Below the pieces are notes generated by a model. It had not been told where the DNA came from, made no database searches, and saw nothing but the letters and a program-made list of their open reading frames with translations. A program made the position numbers and the translations under genes. From Salinilacustrithrix flava (GTDB lineage Bacteria; Actinomycetota; Acidimicrobiia; Acidimicrobiales; Salinilacustritrichaceae), in assembly GCF_041228405.1 (NCBI RefSeq), contig NZ_CP133888.1:620001-684000 (forward strand): a DNA stretch of 64,000 bases, written 5' to 3'. Below are positions 17,640-25,377 of this stretch, piece by piece; position 1 is the first letter of the stretch; each line of letters starts with the position of its first letter.

Positions 17640-18140
17640 CTACTTGCCCCGCCGCACCACCTTGCAGCTCGCTTCGTCGCCGTGCTCGCCGATGCCGCAG
17701 TCGAGCTCGACCTGCCACGTGCGGCCCCCCGGATCGACCTCGTCGTCGAACGTGACGCTGCGAACCTCCGCAGGCGTCGAGAGCTTCGCCCTATCGAGGC
17801 CGACGATGCGGTCCCCCTGGCGCAGGCCGCTCGGGTGCCACACCGCGAGCAGCCACGTGGTGCCCTCGTCCTCGATGATGCTCGTCGTGTCCTCGTCCAT
17901 GCGATCGAAGTAGCCGGCACCCTCCACGCCGAGCGCGGGCGTGCACGACGACTCGACGACAAACAGCCTGTCGCTCTGTCCTTTATCGCGCGGGCCGGCT
18001 ACTCCGATCGGCATGCCCACACCTTCCCCCGTGCCGAAGAACATCATCATGCCGATAGCCGTCATGGCGTCCGGGAGGCTGCGGGCGAAGTACCCGGCCG
18101 CTTCCGTCAAGGTGTCGTACGCAGTGCTCGCCGCGGCCAT
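17640..18140 (-). CDS. hypothetical protein of the integrated element
   Basis: The 166-residue frame reads sensibly, with a short hydrophobic, Met-rich segment (AMTAIGMMMFFG) near residue 25-36 and a C-terminal beta-rich half (TTWLLAVWHPSGLRQGDRI...WQVELDCGIGEHGDEAS). Two cysteines lie near the end. The LRQGDRIVGLDRAKL part is reminiscent of a PDZ-like carboxylate loop, but this is weak. The first ATG shares two bases with the start of the divergent gene, so the real start may be internal (for example the ATG of MTAIG). Confidence 0.45.
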   Translation of the reverse strand: MAAASTAYDTLTEAAGYFARSLPDAMTAIGMMMFFGTGEGVGMPIGVAGPRDKGQSDRLFVVESSCTPALGVEGAGYFDRMDEDTTSIIEDEGTTWLLAVWHPSGLRQGDRIVGLDRAKLSTPAEVRSVTFDDEVDPGGRTWQVELDCGIGEHGDEASCKVVRRGK

Positions 18141-18402
18141 GGACGCGGACCTGGTCCTCCCCGTCCGCCAGGCGATCTACACGAGCGGAGCGTTCGACTG
18201 GATCGGCGAGTTCGACGACGGCGACCGCTCCGTCCTTGCCGGGCAGATGGCGCACGCGATCGGGTGCTGCGAGGACTGCGTGGCCGACACGTGGACTCGC
18301 TGGCGCATGGTCGCCTACACGCGTATCCCGGACACGGTCCGGTTCGTCGAGCCTGACCGGACCGTCGGCGAGTACGAGGACGAGGGCGGCGACGATGTTT
18401 GA
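18139..18402 (+). CDS. hypothetical protein
   Basis: 87 residues, MDADLVLPVRQAIYTSGAF at the start, acidic, with a CCEDC cluster at about 48-52 and an acidic tail (EYEDEGGDDV). Coding bias supports the frame. The end overlaps the next small gene. No family recognised. Start codon overlaps the divergent gene's start, leaving no room for promoters between them, so one of the two starts is probably wrong. Confidence 0.5.
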   Translation: MDADLVLPVRQAIYTSGAFDWIGEFDDGDRSVLAGQMAHAIGCCEDCVADTWTRWRMVAYTRIPDTVRFVEPDRTVGEYEDEGGDDV

Positions 18403-18529
18403 GCAGGAGCTCGCACGCCACGCACGCAGCCAGCCTTCCCGTGTCCCCCTCTCCAGTTACGAAACCACGCTCCGCGTGAGGCGGGCCGCTCGCCGCAAGC
18501 GCATCCGCAGCACCCGCCGGAGCCGGTAG
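18395..18529 (+). CDS. tiny arginine-rich protein next to the integrase
   Basis: 44 residues, MFEQELARHARSQPSR then LRVRRAARRKRIRSTRRSR; strongly basic C-terminus. It overlaps the end of the preceding gene by 8 nt and stops 2 nt before the integrase GTG, so all three are probably co-transcribed. Its place suggests a recombination-directionality factor, but there is no recognisable Xis/MerR-like helix-turn-helix and the role is open. Confidence 0.45.
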   Translation: MFEQELARHARSQPSRVPLSSYETTLRVRRAARRKRIRSTRRSR

Positions 18530-18531
18530 TC

Positions 18532-19707
18532 GTGCCCGTCAAGAACGCTTCGATCACACGCCGCCGTCTGCCCGGCTCCGGGCCCGGTCGTGTTCGCTGG
18601 GATGTGCGCTGGCGCTCACGCTCCGGCCGCGTCAAGACGAAGACGTTCGCCAGCAAAGGCGCGGCCCGCGAGTTCGCCGATGCCACCGAGGCGGCCAAGG
18701 CGAACGGCGGCGAACTGCCCGACGCAGGCGACCGGACCGTCGGCGACGCGGCGGCCGTGTGGATCGACGAGGTCCGCTCGTCAGCACGGACCGCCAAGAC
18801 GATCGACAACTACGAGTCGGTGCTCCGCACGCACGTCGTCCCCGAATGGGGGACGTGGCCGCTGAAGAACGTCCGCAAGAGCGACGTGCGCTCCTGGCTC
18901 GCACGAATGGACAAGCACGGAGCAGGGCTGTCCACCCGCAAGCAGTCGCGGACCGTCCTCCGGCTCGTCCTCGGCCTCGCTGCCGACCGCGGGTGGGTCG
19001 GCAGCAACGCTGCCGAAGGCATCCGTGTCGAAGGCGCGCCGGTCCGCCAGGAGATGCTTTTCCTGACAGCGGACCAGCTCGTCGCCCTCGCCGACGCCAT
19101 GGACGAGGAGCAGTACCGGGTCCTCGTGATGGTCGCGGGCACGACGGGCCTCAGAGCCGCTGAGATCGCCGGCCTCCGCGCCCGCTCCGTGGACCTGCGG
19201 ACCGGCACCATCACCGTGTGTGAGACGTTGGTGGAGGTCGGCGGCCGGCTCGTCCAGCAGGAGCACACGAAGACGAAACGGAACCGAGCCGTCCCGGTCC
19301 CGGCGTCGCTTCTGCCCGACCTGGCCGCGCTCGTCAAGGACAAGCAGCCCGGCGACCGCGTGTGGACCAGCCCGACCGGCAGCGACCTGCGCCGGTCGGC
19401 GTTCATGGCGAAGCACTACAAGCCCGCTGCGGCGAAGGCCGGCCTGCCGCCCGAGCTCCGCTTGCACGACCTGAGGCACACGGCCGCAGCCATCCTCATC
19501 TCGCTAGGCGGGCACCCGCTGAGCGTCAAGGAACGGCTCGGGCACTCGTCGATCGAGATCACGCTGAACACGTACGGCCACCTGTTCCCGGCTCTCGACG
19601 AGCAGCTCACCGGTAAGGTCGATGACGTGCTTCGCAGCGCAAAAGAGTCTGACGGTGCAGATATCGGTGCAGATGAGGCCGACGTCGACTCTGACTACGA
19701 TGCGTAG
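18532..19707 (+). CDS. int: tyrosine-type site-specific integrase
   Basis: 391 residues. The N-terminal arm-binding part is rich in basic residues (RRRLPGSGPGRVRWDVRWR), then comes a SAM-like core-binding domain (TAKTIDNYESVLRTHVVPEWG). The catalytic domain has the first Arg in TTGLRAAEIAGLR, a Lys in TKTKRNRAVPVP, HDLRHTAA (H-x-x-R), LGHSSIEIT (GH), and the Tyr nucleophile in LNTYGHLFP. All active-site residues are present. It lies 41 nt from the right attachment repeat, as expected for an element that integrates in tRNA-Thr. GTG start. Confidence 0.96.
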   Translation: MPVKNASITRRRLPGSGPGRVRWDVRWRSRSGRVKTKTFASKGAAREFADATEAAKANGGELPDAGDRTVGDAAAVWIDEVRSSARTAKTIDNYESVLRTHVVPEWGTWPLKNVRKSDVRSWLARMDKHGAGLSTRKQSRTVLRLVLGLAADRGWVGSNAAEGIRVEGAPVRQEMLFLTADQLVALADAMDEEQYRVLVMVAGTTGLRAAEIAGLRARSVDLRTGTITVCETLVEVGGRLVQQEHTKTKRNRAVPVPASLLPDLAALVKDKQPGDRVWTSPTGSDLRRSAFMAKHYKPAAAKAGLPPELRLHDLRHTAAAILISLGGHPLSVKERLGHSSIEITLNTYGHLFPALDEQLTGKVDDVLRSAKESDGADIGADEADVDSDYDA

Positions 19708-19748
19708 CCCAACCCGCTGACCTGCAAGTACGCGCCGGAAAGCGGGTC

Positions 19749-19791
19749 GCCGCCCGAGTAGCTCAATCGGCAGAGCACCTGTCTTGTAAAC
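19749..19791 (+). repeat. attR: 43-bp repeat forming the 5' half of the rebuilt tRNA-Thr
   Basis: Identical to 9867-9909. It contributes nucleotides 1-40 of the intact tRNA gene, so the element carries the 5' half of the tRNA and the chromosome the 3' half. The crossover therefore lies at or before the anticodon stem-loop. Upstream element DNA must now provide the promoter; a -10-like TACGCG sits at 19729-19734. Confidence 0.9.
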
Positions 19792-19824
19792 AGGAGGTCG
19801 CGAGTTCGATTCTCGCCTCGGGCT
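19752..19824 (+). tRNA. tRNA-Thr (anticodon TGT)
   Basis: The 73-nt gene has acceptor stem GCCCGAG/CTCGGGC, D arm GCTC-AATCGGCA-GAGC, anticodon arm CCTGT-CTTGTAA-ACAGG with anticodon TGT (reads ACA), variable AGGTC, T arm GCGAG-TTCGATT-CTCGC, and discriminator T; CCA is not encoded. It is the integration target and is intact on this side. Its 3' end is 5 nt from the convergent sigH stop. Confidence 0.97.
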
Positions 19825-19829
19825 CGCCG

Positions 19830-20540
19830 TCAGACCGCAGTCGCGAGCGGCTCGTCCTCGTCGAGCTTGCCGTCGAGCTTGCGCTTGATGCGCTGCAGGG
19901 CGTTGTCGATCGACTTGGTGTGGCGGCCGAGCTGGTCGCTGATCTCCTGATAGCTCTTGCCCTCGACGTAGAGGCGCAGGACCTCGACCTCGAGGCCGGA
20001 GAGGAGGGCGTCCATCGAGGCGTGCATCTTCTGCATGCGCTCGTCGGCGACCACGGTGTCGCACGGGTCGGCGTCGGAGTGGCTGACGAGGATCTCGTCG
20101 ATGACCGACTCACCGGCCTCGTCGCCGGGGCGGACGCCGGAGATCGACTGGTACTGGTTCAGCGGCTGGTGCTTCTGGCGGGTGGCCGTCTTGATGGCCG
20201 TGATGATCTGGCGCTTGATGCACAGCTCGGCGAAGGCCCGGAAGCTGGCCTGGTGGTCCGGCGAGTAGTCCCGCACGGCCTTGTACAGGCCGATGAGCGC
20301 TTCCTGCTCGACGTCGTCGGAGTCGCCCCCGATGAGGAAGTAGCCCCGGGCCTTGGCCCGGGCGAAGCGTCGGTAGCGGCTGATGAGCGCCTCGAGGACC
20401 TCGGGTTCGCCGTGGCGCTGGTAGCGATCGACCAGCGCGGCGTCCTCGGTGTCCGGGGCGATGGTGGTGCGACGATTCCCCACGTGGTGCGTTCCCTGCG
20501 TCGGTGGTTCCCTGGTGTAGCGCCTGCCCATCCGATCCAT
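19830..20540 (-). CDS. sigH: SigH-family RNA polymerase sigma factor
   Basis: Up to 236 residues. Region 2 reads RFARAKARGYFLIGGDSDDVEQEALIGLYKAV in successive parts, very like Bacillus Spo0H (SigH), and region 4 is QEISDQLGRHTKSIDNALQRI. Its position next to rlmB-ispF-ispD matches the conserved sigH locus of Gram-positives. In a non-spore-former it would direct an alternative gene set, possibly stationary phase or stress. The start is uncertain: ATG 20540, ATG 20531 or GTG 20483; the last gives an N-terminus closest to Bacillus SigH. Confidence 0.92.
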   Translation of the reverse strand: MDRMGRRYTREPPTQGTHHVGNRRTTIAPDTEDAALVDRYQRHGEPEVLEALISRYRRFARAKARGYFLIGGDSDDVEQEALIGLYKAVRDYSPDHQASFRAFAELCIKRQIITAIKTATRQKHQPLNQYQSISGVRPGDEAGESVIDEILVSHSDADPCDTVVADERMQKMHASMDALLSGLEVEVLRLYVEGKSYQEISDQLGRHTKSIDNALQRIKRKLDGKLDEDEPLATAV

Positions 20541-20618
20541 GGCCCGATCGGACTAGTCAAAGTGTGACAACCGCAACGGTCTTGTGTCAATCACGCTTGC
20601 AGTAACCCCCGGTACGAC

Positions 20619-21572
20619 CTACTCGAGCCCGCGCTGGCGCACCACCTCGTAGAGGGCGAGCGCCCCGGCCACGCTGACGTTCAGCGACTCGGTGCTCCCC
20701 CGCATCGGGATCGATGCGACCACCTCGCAGCGCTGGCGGACGAGGCGGCCGAGGCCCTTGCCCTCCGAGCCGACGACGACGATGACGGGGCGATCGACGG
20801 GCGGCAGCGCGTGGAGGGACACGTCCCCGGCCATGTCGAGGCCGATCACCAGCGCACCCTTCTCGGTCGCTCCGGCCAGGGCGGCGGGGAGGCCGCCGAC
20901 GATGGCGAAGCGCAGGTGCTCGATCGCGCCCGCCGCCGCCTTGGTGACGGCCGGCGACACGTGCACCGCACGGTGACGGGGCAGAACGACGCCGGTCACC
21001 CCGGCGCACTCGGCGGTGCGCAGGAGGGCGCCCAGGTTGCCCGGGTCGGTGACGCCGTCGGCGGCGAGGAGGAAGGGTTGGACGCCGTCGCGCACCTCGA
21101 GCAGCTCGTCGATGTCGACCGACTGCAAGGGCGCGGCCGAGGCGATCACGCCCTGGTGCGAATCGGTGCGGGCGACGGTGGCGAGCTTGGACCGGCCGAG
21201 CTCGCGCACCGGCACGTTCAGCTGGCGGGCGAGGTCGAAGATGTCCTCGAGCACGGGGGCATCGGCGCGATCCGTCGACACGACGACCTCGTGCACCCGC
21301 CGCCGACCGGCGACGAGCAGCTCGCGGACGGCGTTGCGACCCTCGACCTGGTCGCCGCCGAGCTCGTTCGTGGCGCGCTTGCGCTGGCCGCCGCCGCCCC
21401 CACCGCCGGCGGCGCCGGTGCGCCCCTTGGACCTCCGGGCCGGCGCCCGGCCGGGAGTCGCCGAGCGACCCGTGGGCGGTGGGCGTCGTCCGCCCTTCTT
21501 GCCTCCGGCACCCGGCTTCCCGCCGCCTCCGGGCTTGCCGCCGCCTCGTCCGCCTCCGCGCCCTGCGCTCAT
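20619..21572 (-). CDS. rlmB: 23S rRNA (guanosine-2'-O-)-methyltransferase RlmB-type
   Basis: 317 residues. The first 75 form a basic Gly/Pro/Arg-rich extension (GKPGGGGKPGAGGKKGG) typical of high-GC actinobacteria. Then come the substrate-binding domain (VEGRNAVRELL) and the SPOUT knot with DPGNLGALLRTAECAG, VVVGSEGKGLGRL and IPMRGSTESLNVSVAGAL. It methylates the ribose of G2251-type sites in 23S rRNA. Start ATG overlaps the ispF stop by 4 nt. The order ispD-ispF-(cysS)-rlmB-sigH is conserved, but cysS is absent here. Confidence 0.94.
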   Translation of the reverse strand: MSAGRGGGRGGGKPGGGGKPGAGGKKGGRRPPPTGRSATPGRAPARRSKGRTGAAGGGGGGGQRKRATNELGGDQVEGRNAVRELLVAGRRRVHEVVVSTDRADAPVLEDIFDLARQLNVPVRELGRSKLATVARTDSHQGVIASAAPLQSVDIDELLEVRDGVQPFLLAADGVTDPGNLGALLRTAECAGVTGVVLPRHRAVHVSPAVTKAAAGAIEHLRFAIVGGLPAALAGATEKGALVIGLDMAGDVSLHALPPVDRPVIVVVGSEGKGLGRLVRQRCEVVASIPMRGSTESLNVSVAGALALYEVVRQRGLE

Positions 21573-22051
21573 CGTGGGTCCTCTCGTTCGACCATGGCGA
21601 CCGCCCAGCAGGCGATGCCCTCGTGGCGACCCAGGGCGCCGAGGCCCTCGGGACGCTTGCCCTTCACCGTGACCGGGCCACCGGCCGCGTCGCTCAGCCG
21701 GCGCTGCATCTGCTCCCGGCTCGGACCGATCTTGGGTTCGTCGCAGACGACGGAGCAGTCGACGTTGGCGACGTGCCAGCCCGCGGCCCGGATCTCGTCG
21801 CCCACCGCACGCAGCAGCTCGATGCTGTCGGCGCCGGCCAGCGCCGGGTCGGTGTCGGGGAAGTGGGAGCCGATGTCGCCGAGCCCGGCGGCGCCGAGCA
21901 GCGCGTCGGCGCAGGCGTGGGCGATGACGTCCGCGTCGCTGTGGCCGACGAGGCCTGGACCGGGGAACGTGACGCCACCGAGGACCATCGGCCGCTCGGG
22001 GTCGTCGCCGAGGGGGTGGACGTCGAAGCCCATGCCGACGCGACCGGTCAC
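21569..22051 (-). CDS. ispF: 2-C-methyl-D-erythritol 2,4-cyclodiphosphate synthase
   Basis: 160 residues from GTG. Metal ligands appear in GMGFDVHPLG (Asp and His) and GHSDADVIAHACADALLG. FPDTDPALAGADS and VDCSVVCDEPKIGPSREQM complete the family pattern. It performs the fifth step of the MEP isoprenoid pathway. It overlaps ispD upstream (GTGA) and rlmB downstream (ATGA), so the three are translationally coupled. The polyprenyl synthase at 34610 would use the products. Confidence 0.96.
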   Translation of the reverse strand: MTGRVGMGFDVHPLGDDPERPMVLGGVTFPGPGLVGHSDADVIAHACADALLGAAGLGDIGSHFPDTDPALAGADSIELLRAVGDEIRAAGWHVANVDCSVVCDEPKIGPSREQMQRRLSDAAGGPVTVKGKRPEGLGALGRHEGIACWAVAMVEREDPR

Positions 22052-22713
22052 GCCGGGGCCCCCTGGCCGCTGCGCGAAGCGAGCGTGAGCTCGAGCGCGA
22101 CGCGATCGCCCGGGTGGGTGAGCTTGACGTTGGTGGTCTCCCCGAGCACCACCTCGACCGTGCCGCCGGCCGCCTCGACCAGGGAGGCGTCGTCGGAGGC
22201 GTCCGCCCCCGATGCGTGGGCGGCGCGCAGGACGGCAGCGGCGAAGCCCTGCGGCGTCTGGACGGCGACCAGCCCGTCGCGGTCCACCGCGCCACCGGAC
22301 CTCCGGCGGAGCGAGTCGGTCACCGCGACCCCCGGGACCACGGCGTCGGCGCCGGAACGGACCGCCTCCACCACCGCTCGGAACAGCGCCGGACTGGCTG
22401 CGGGTCGGGCCGCGTCGTGCACCAGCACGACGGCGGCGTCGTCGGGCACGGCAGCCAGGCCGTTGCGCACCGACGCCGACCGGGTCTCCCCGCCGGCCAC
22501 GACCGAGTCCGCGTCGGGGATGGGCCCGTCGACGTCGGCGGCCGGCACGACCACGACGATGCCGTCGGACACGGACCGGGCGGCGGCGAGCGACCAGTCG
22601 ATGGTGCGCCGGCCGGCGAGCTCCACGTACTGCTTGGGGCCGCCGAAGCGGGTGCCACCGCCCCCGGCGACGACCACGGTCCACACCGGGGCAGGAGCGG
22701 TCGGGGCAGGCAT
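22048..22713 (-). CDS. ispD: 2-C-methyl-D-erythritol 4-phosphate cytidylyltransferase
   Basis: 221 residues from the ATG at 22713 (an ATG at 22734 is also in frame). The CTP-binding loop is AGGGGTRFGGPKQY near residue 18-31. Further marks are VHDAARP, VTDSLRR and QTPQGF, and ASDDASLVEAAGG near the end. It makes CDP-methylerythritol in the MEP pathway. It is the first gene of the ispD-ispF-rlmB unit and is divergent from a Crp-family regulator; the carD gene found upstream of ispD in many actinobacteria is not here. Confidence 0.95.
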   Translation of the reverse strand: MPAPTAPAPVWTVVVAGGGGTRFGGPKQYVELAGRRTIDWSLAAARSVSDGIVVVVPAADVDGPIPDADSVVAGGETRSASVRNGLAAVPDDAAVVLVHDAARPAASPALFRAVVEAVRSGADAVVPGVAVTDSLRRRSGGAVDRDGLVAVQTPQGFAAAVLRAAHASGADASDDASLVEAAGGTVEVVLGETTNVKLTHPGDRVALELTLASRSGQGAPA

Positions 22714-22811
22714 CACAGGGAGCGTACGCAGCAACCGGCGCCTCCTCGCATCCGGCCCCGACCGCGACCCTCCTGCCCGATCCGGTGACGTTTGGCATAG
22801 ATTCAGACCTC

Positions 22812-23471
22812 GTGGCCGACCGTGACCTCCTCGCAGCCTCCGCGCTCTTCTCGGGTCTCACCGAGGGTGAGCTCGACGACGTGGTCCGGGCCGCCACGAC
22901 CCGGGACCTCCGTCGGGGCGACGTGCTGTTCTCCGAGGGCGAGGAGTCCGAGGAGCTGTTCCTCGTGGAGGGCGGGCGCGTTGCCATGTCGCAGCGCTCG
23001 GTCGACGGGCGGGAATCCGTCATCGCCCTGATGGAGCGGGGGGACCTGTTCGGCGAGATGCCGCTCTTCGACGGGCTCGGCCGGTCCACCGAGGCCCGTG
23101 CGCTCGAGCCCTCCGTCGTCACCGTCGTCCCCTACGAGCCGGTGCAGAAGATCTACGAGGAGCGACCCGCCCTGCTGTGGCTGGTGGTGGCGCTGCTGTC
23201 CACCCGCCTGCGCATCACGGACTCCGCCCTCGCCGACTCGGTCTTCCTCGACGTCACCGGGCGCACCGCCAAGCGCCTGCTCGAGCTGGCCGGCGACCAG
23301 GACGAGTTCACCCTCCCGGTGACCCAGGAGGAGCTCGCCGGCATGGTCGGCGCCTCCCGGGAGCGGGTCAACAAGGCCATCGCCTCGTTCCTGCGCCTCG
23401 GCTGGCTCGACCAGCGCGACCGCCGCTACCGCATCACCGACCGCGAGCAGCTCACCCGCCGGGCCACCTGA
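22812..23471 (+). CDS. Crp/Fnr-family transcriptional regulator
   Basis: 219 residues from GTG. The N-terminal cyclic-nucleotide-binding fold shows LFSGLTEGELDDV, EGEESEELFLVEGGRV and MERGDLFGEMPLFDG, the last matching the phosphate-binding cassette (GE-L). The C-terminal helix-turn-helix is VTQEELAGMVGASRERVNKAI. There is no Fnr-type cysteine cluster, so cAMP-type sensing is more likely. It is divergent from ispD with about 98 nt between starts and is followed after 2 nt by a dienelactone hydrolase gene. Confidence 0.93.
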   Translation: MADRDLLAASALFSGLTEGELDDVVRAATTRDLRRGDVLFSEGEESEELFLVEGGRVAMSQRSVDGRESVIALMERGDLFGEMPLFDGLGRSTEARALEPSVVTVVPYEPVQKIYEERPALLWLVVALLSTRLRITDSALADSVFLDVTGRTAKRLLELAGDQDEFTLPVTQEELAGMVGASRERVNKAIASFLRLGWLDQRDRRYRITDREQLTRRAT

Positions 23472-23473
23472 GC

Positions 23474-24196
23474 ATGGAGCAGCGCCGGGTCGAGCTCACC
23501 ACCCCCGACGGGGAGATGACGACCTTCGTCTTCCACCCCACCCACGGCGGACCCCACCCCGTGGTGCTGTACCTGATGGACGCGCCGAGCATCCGCCCGG
23601 CGCTCATGGACATGGCGTCGCGCCTCGCCACCGCCGGGTACTACGTGCTGCTGCCGTTCCTCTTCTACCGGGGCATGGAGTACCGCGAGCTCGGCACCAG
23701 CGACGAGGACATGCACAAGCGCCAGGAGCTGATGGGCACGGTCACGCCCACCAACATCCTCGGCGACGCCGAGGCCCTCCTGGCCTTCGCCGATGCCGAC
23801 CCGGCCGCGTCCGACGGCCCCGTCGGGGCGGTCGGCTTCTGCATGAGCGGTGGCCTCGTCGTGTCGATCGCCCGAGCGATGCCCGAGCGGGTGCAGGCCG
23901 GCGCCTCGATCCACGGCGCCTGGCTCGTCCGGGACGGCGACGACTCCCCCCACCTCGGCCTCGACGCCGTGGAGGCCGAGCTGCACTTCGCCTGGTGCGC
24001 CGACGACCCCACCGCGCCGGTGGAGGACCGCGAGGTCATGGAGCAGGCGCTGCGCGACGCCGGCGTCACCTACACCCTCGACTGGCACGACGACGCCGTG
24101 CACGGCTTCGCTCCGCCCGGGCCCCGGTACCACCGGGAGGCCTCCGAGCTGCACTGGGAGCGGGTCCACTCGCTCCTCCGCCGCCGAGTCGGCTAG
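23474..24196 (+). CDS. dienelactone hydrolase family protein
   Basis: 240 residues, alpha/beta-hydrolase. The nucleophile elbow is GAVGFCMSGG, with cysteine in place of serine as in dienelactone hydrolases. The Asp lies in the FAWCADDPTAP region and the His in DAVHGFAPPG. YVLLPFLFYRG and the HREASELHW tail are family features. The natural substrate is unknown. It is probably co-transcribed with the Crp-family gene (2-nt gap). A long imperfect inverted repeat follows it. Confidence 0.9.
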   Translation: MEQRRVELTTPDGEMTTFVFHPTHGGPHPVVLYLMDAPSIRPALMDMASRLATAGYYVLLPFLFYRGMEYRELGTSDEDMHKRQELMGTVTPTNILGDAEALLAFADADPAASDGPVGAVGFCMSGGLVVSIARAMPERVQAGASIHGAWLVRDGDDSPHLGLDAVEAELHFAWCADDPTAPVEDREVMEQALRDAGVTYTLDWHDDAVHGFAPPGPRYHREASELHWERVHSLLRRRVG

Positions 24197-24235
24197 AGAC
24201 CTGACGGCCCGTTGCTCGACGGGTCCCGTCCGAAG

Positions 24236-24297
24236 GATCTGGCAGCGGCTGCGGAACAAGGCCCTGGCGGGCTACGTTCCGCCTCCGATGCCAGATC
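24236..24297. repeat. 22-bp imperfect inverted repeat between dlh and disA
   Basis: The arms 24236-24257 and 24276-24297 match at 19 of 22 positions (GATCTGGCA at both outer ends, GCGGAAC at both inner ends) around an 18-nt loop. It sits directly against the disA stop codon and 39 nt after the convergent hydrolase gene. It could be a bidirectional terminator. There is no T-tract, and the length is unusual for one. Confidence 0.75.
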
Positions 24298-25374
24298 TCA
24301 GGAGTAGCGGTCGAGGATGCTGGACTCGGCGAGGCGGGCGAGGCCGTCCTTGATGGAGCGGGCCCGGGTCTCGCCGACGCCGCCGACGTCGTCAAGGTCA
24401 TCGATGGTGGCCCGCATGATCTTCTGCAGCGAGCCGAACCGCTCGACGATGGCCTCGATGATGGAGTCCGGCAGGCGGGGGATGCGGGACAGGAGGCGGT
24501 ACCCGCGGGGCTGCACCGAGGCGTCGAGGTCGAGGGTGCCGGGCAGGTGCAGCATGGAGGACACGGTGCGCAGGTCGAGCAGGTCCTCGGTGCCGAGGTC
24601 GGCGAGGGCGGTCATGGCCTCGTCGAGGTGCCAGCTGCTCTCCTCGTGGAAGTAGTCGCGCACGACCTGGCGGCGTTCGTCGTCGACCCCGCCCATCAGC
24701 TCGTCGAGCTGCAGGCGCACGAGGCGGCCGTCGGTGCCGAGCTCGACGATGTCGGAGGCGAGCTCGTCGGCGATGCGGCGGACCATCTCCGTGCGCTGCA
24801 GCACGGTGACGACGTCGCGCACGGTGACCAGGTCCTCGACCTCGAGGGCCGAGAGGTTGGCCGACACGTCGTCGAGGCGGTTGCGGTAGCGCTCGAGGGT
24901 CTGCAGCGCCTGGTTGGCCCGGTTCAGCAGGATCGGGATGGGCTGGAGCGGGTGCTTCTCGTCCCCGACGTAGACCGCGATGACCTGCTGGTCCTCCGAC
25001 ACCGACACGACGGTGACGTCGATGGAGCGGGCGACCCGCTCGGCGGTGCGGTGCCGGGTGCCGGTCTCCGACGTGGGGACGTTGGGGTTCGGCACCAGGT
25101 GGACGTTGGCCCGGGCGATGCGGGTGGCATCGGGGGCCAGGATGATGGCGCCGTCCATCTTGGCCAGCTCCGACAGGCGCTGGGGGCTGAACGCAGCGTC
25201 GAGCAGGAAGCCGCCCGAGCAGATGTTCAAGACGTCGGGGCCGTCCCCGACCACGATGAGGGCGCCCATCTCCGCCTGCAGGATGCGATCCAGGCCTTCG
25301 CGCAGCGGGGCGCCCGGCGCCACGAAGGCGAGGGCCTCCAGCATCGCGGGTGAGGTCCTGGACGGCACCTTCAC
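24298..25374 (-). CDS. disA: DNA integrity scanning protein, diadenylate cyclase
   Basis: 358 residues. The DAC domain has DGA at 74-76 (KMDGAIIL) and RHR at 107-109 (GTRHRTAER). The middle is a long helical spine, and the C-terminal helix-hairpin-helix DNA-binding part includes DDLDDVGGVGETRARSI. It condenses two ATP into c-di-AMP and stops doing so when it meets branched DNA. It begins 3 nt after radA ends, the conserved radA-disA pair. Confidence 0.97.
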   Translation of the reverse strand: MKVPSRTSPAMLEALAFVAPGAPLREGLDRILQAEMGALIVVGDGPDVLNICSGGFLLDAAFSPQRLSELAKMDGAIILAPDATRIARANVHLVPNPNVPTSETGTRHRTAERVARSIDVTVVSVSEDQQVIAVYVGDEKHPLQPIPILLNRANQALQTLERYRNRLDDVSANLSALEVEDLVTVRDVVTVLQRTEMVRRIADELASDIVELGTDGRLVRLQLDELMGGVDDERRQVVRDYFHEESSWHLDEAMTALADLGTEDLLDLRTVSSMLHLPGTLDLDASVQPRGYRLLSRIPRLPDSIIEAIVERFGSLQKIMRATIDDLDDVGGVGETRARSIKDGLARLAESSILDRYS

Positions 25375-25377
25375 AGA

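Larger units (their letters stand above)
9867..19791 (+). mobile_element. integrated element in tRNA-Thr(TGT), about 9.9 kb
   Basis: The element is bounded by identical 43-bp repeats (9867-9909 and 19749-19791), with a tyrosine integrase as the last gene before the right repeat. The right repeat is fused to the true 3' half, making a complete tRNA-Thr. Contents are small unknown genes, an HNH endonuclease, a winged-helix-like protein, repeats, a broken sigma-70-like gene and an IS21 element. I see no relaxase, replication initiator or phage structural gene, so it looks like a decayed integrative plasmid/ICE or a satellite-type element rather than an intact prophage. Confidence 0.88.

Noticed and set aside
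17682..18356. A 224-codon plus-strand frame overlapping the gene at 17640-18140
   Set aside because: Its composition (Arg/His/Ala-rich, no hydrophobic core) is that of a shadow frame; the minus-strand reading is more protein-like.
9867..19791. Calling the element a prophage
   Set aside because: No capsid, portal, terminase large subunit, tail or lysis gene is visible; only an integrase, an HNH nuclease and a terminase-small-subunit-like fragment.
20512..20523. CTGGTGTAGCGC upstream of sigH as a sixth copy of the 25-bp repeat
   Set aside because: The 12-mer matches copy 2, but the GAACTGGCAGT half is absent and the context may be coding; treated as chance.
19830..20540. sigH taken as evidence of spore formation
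   Set aside because: SigH-type factors occur at this locus in non-sporulating actinobacteria; no other sporulation gene beyond a doubtful SpoIID-like fragment is seen.
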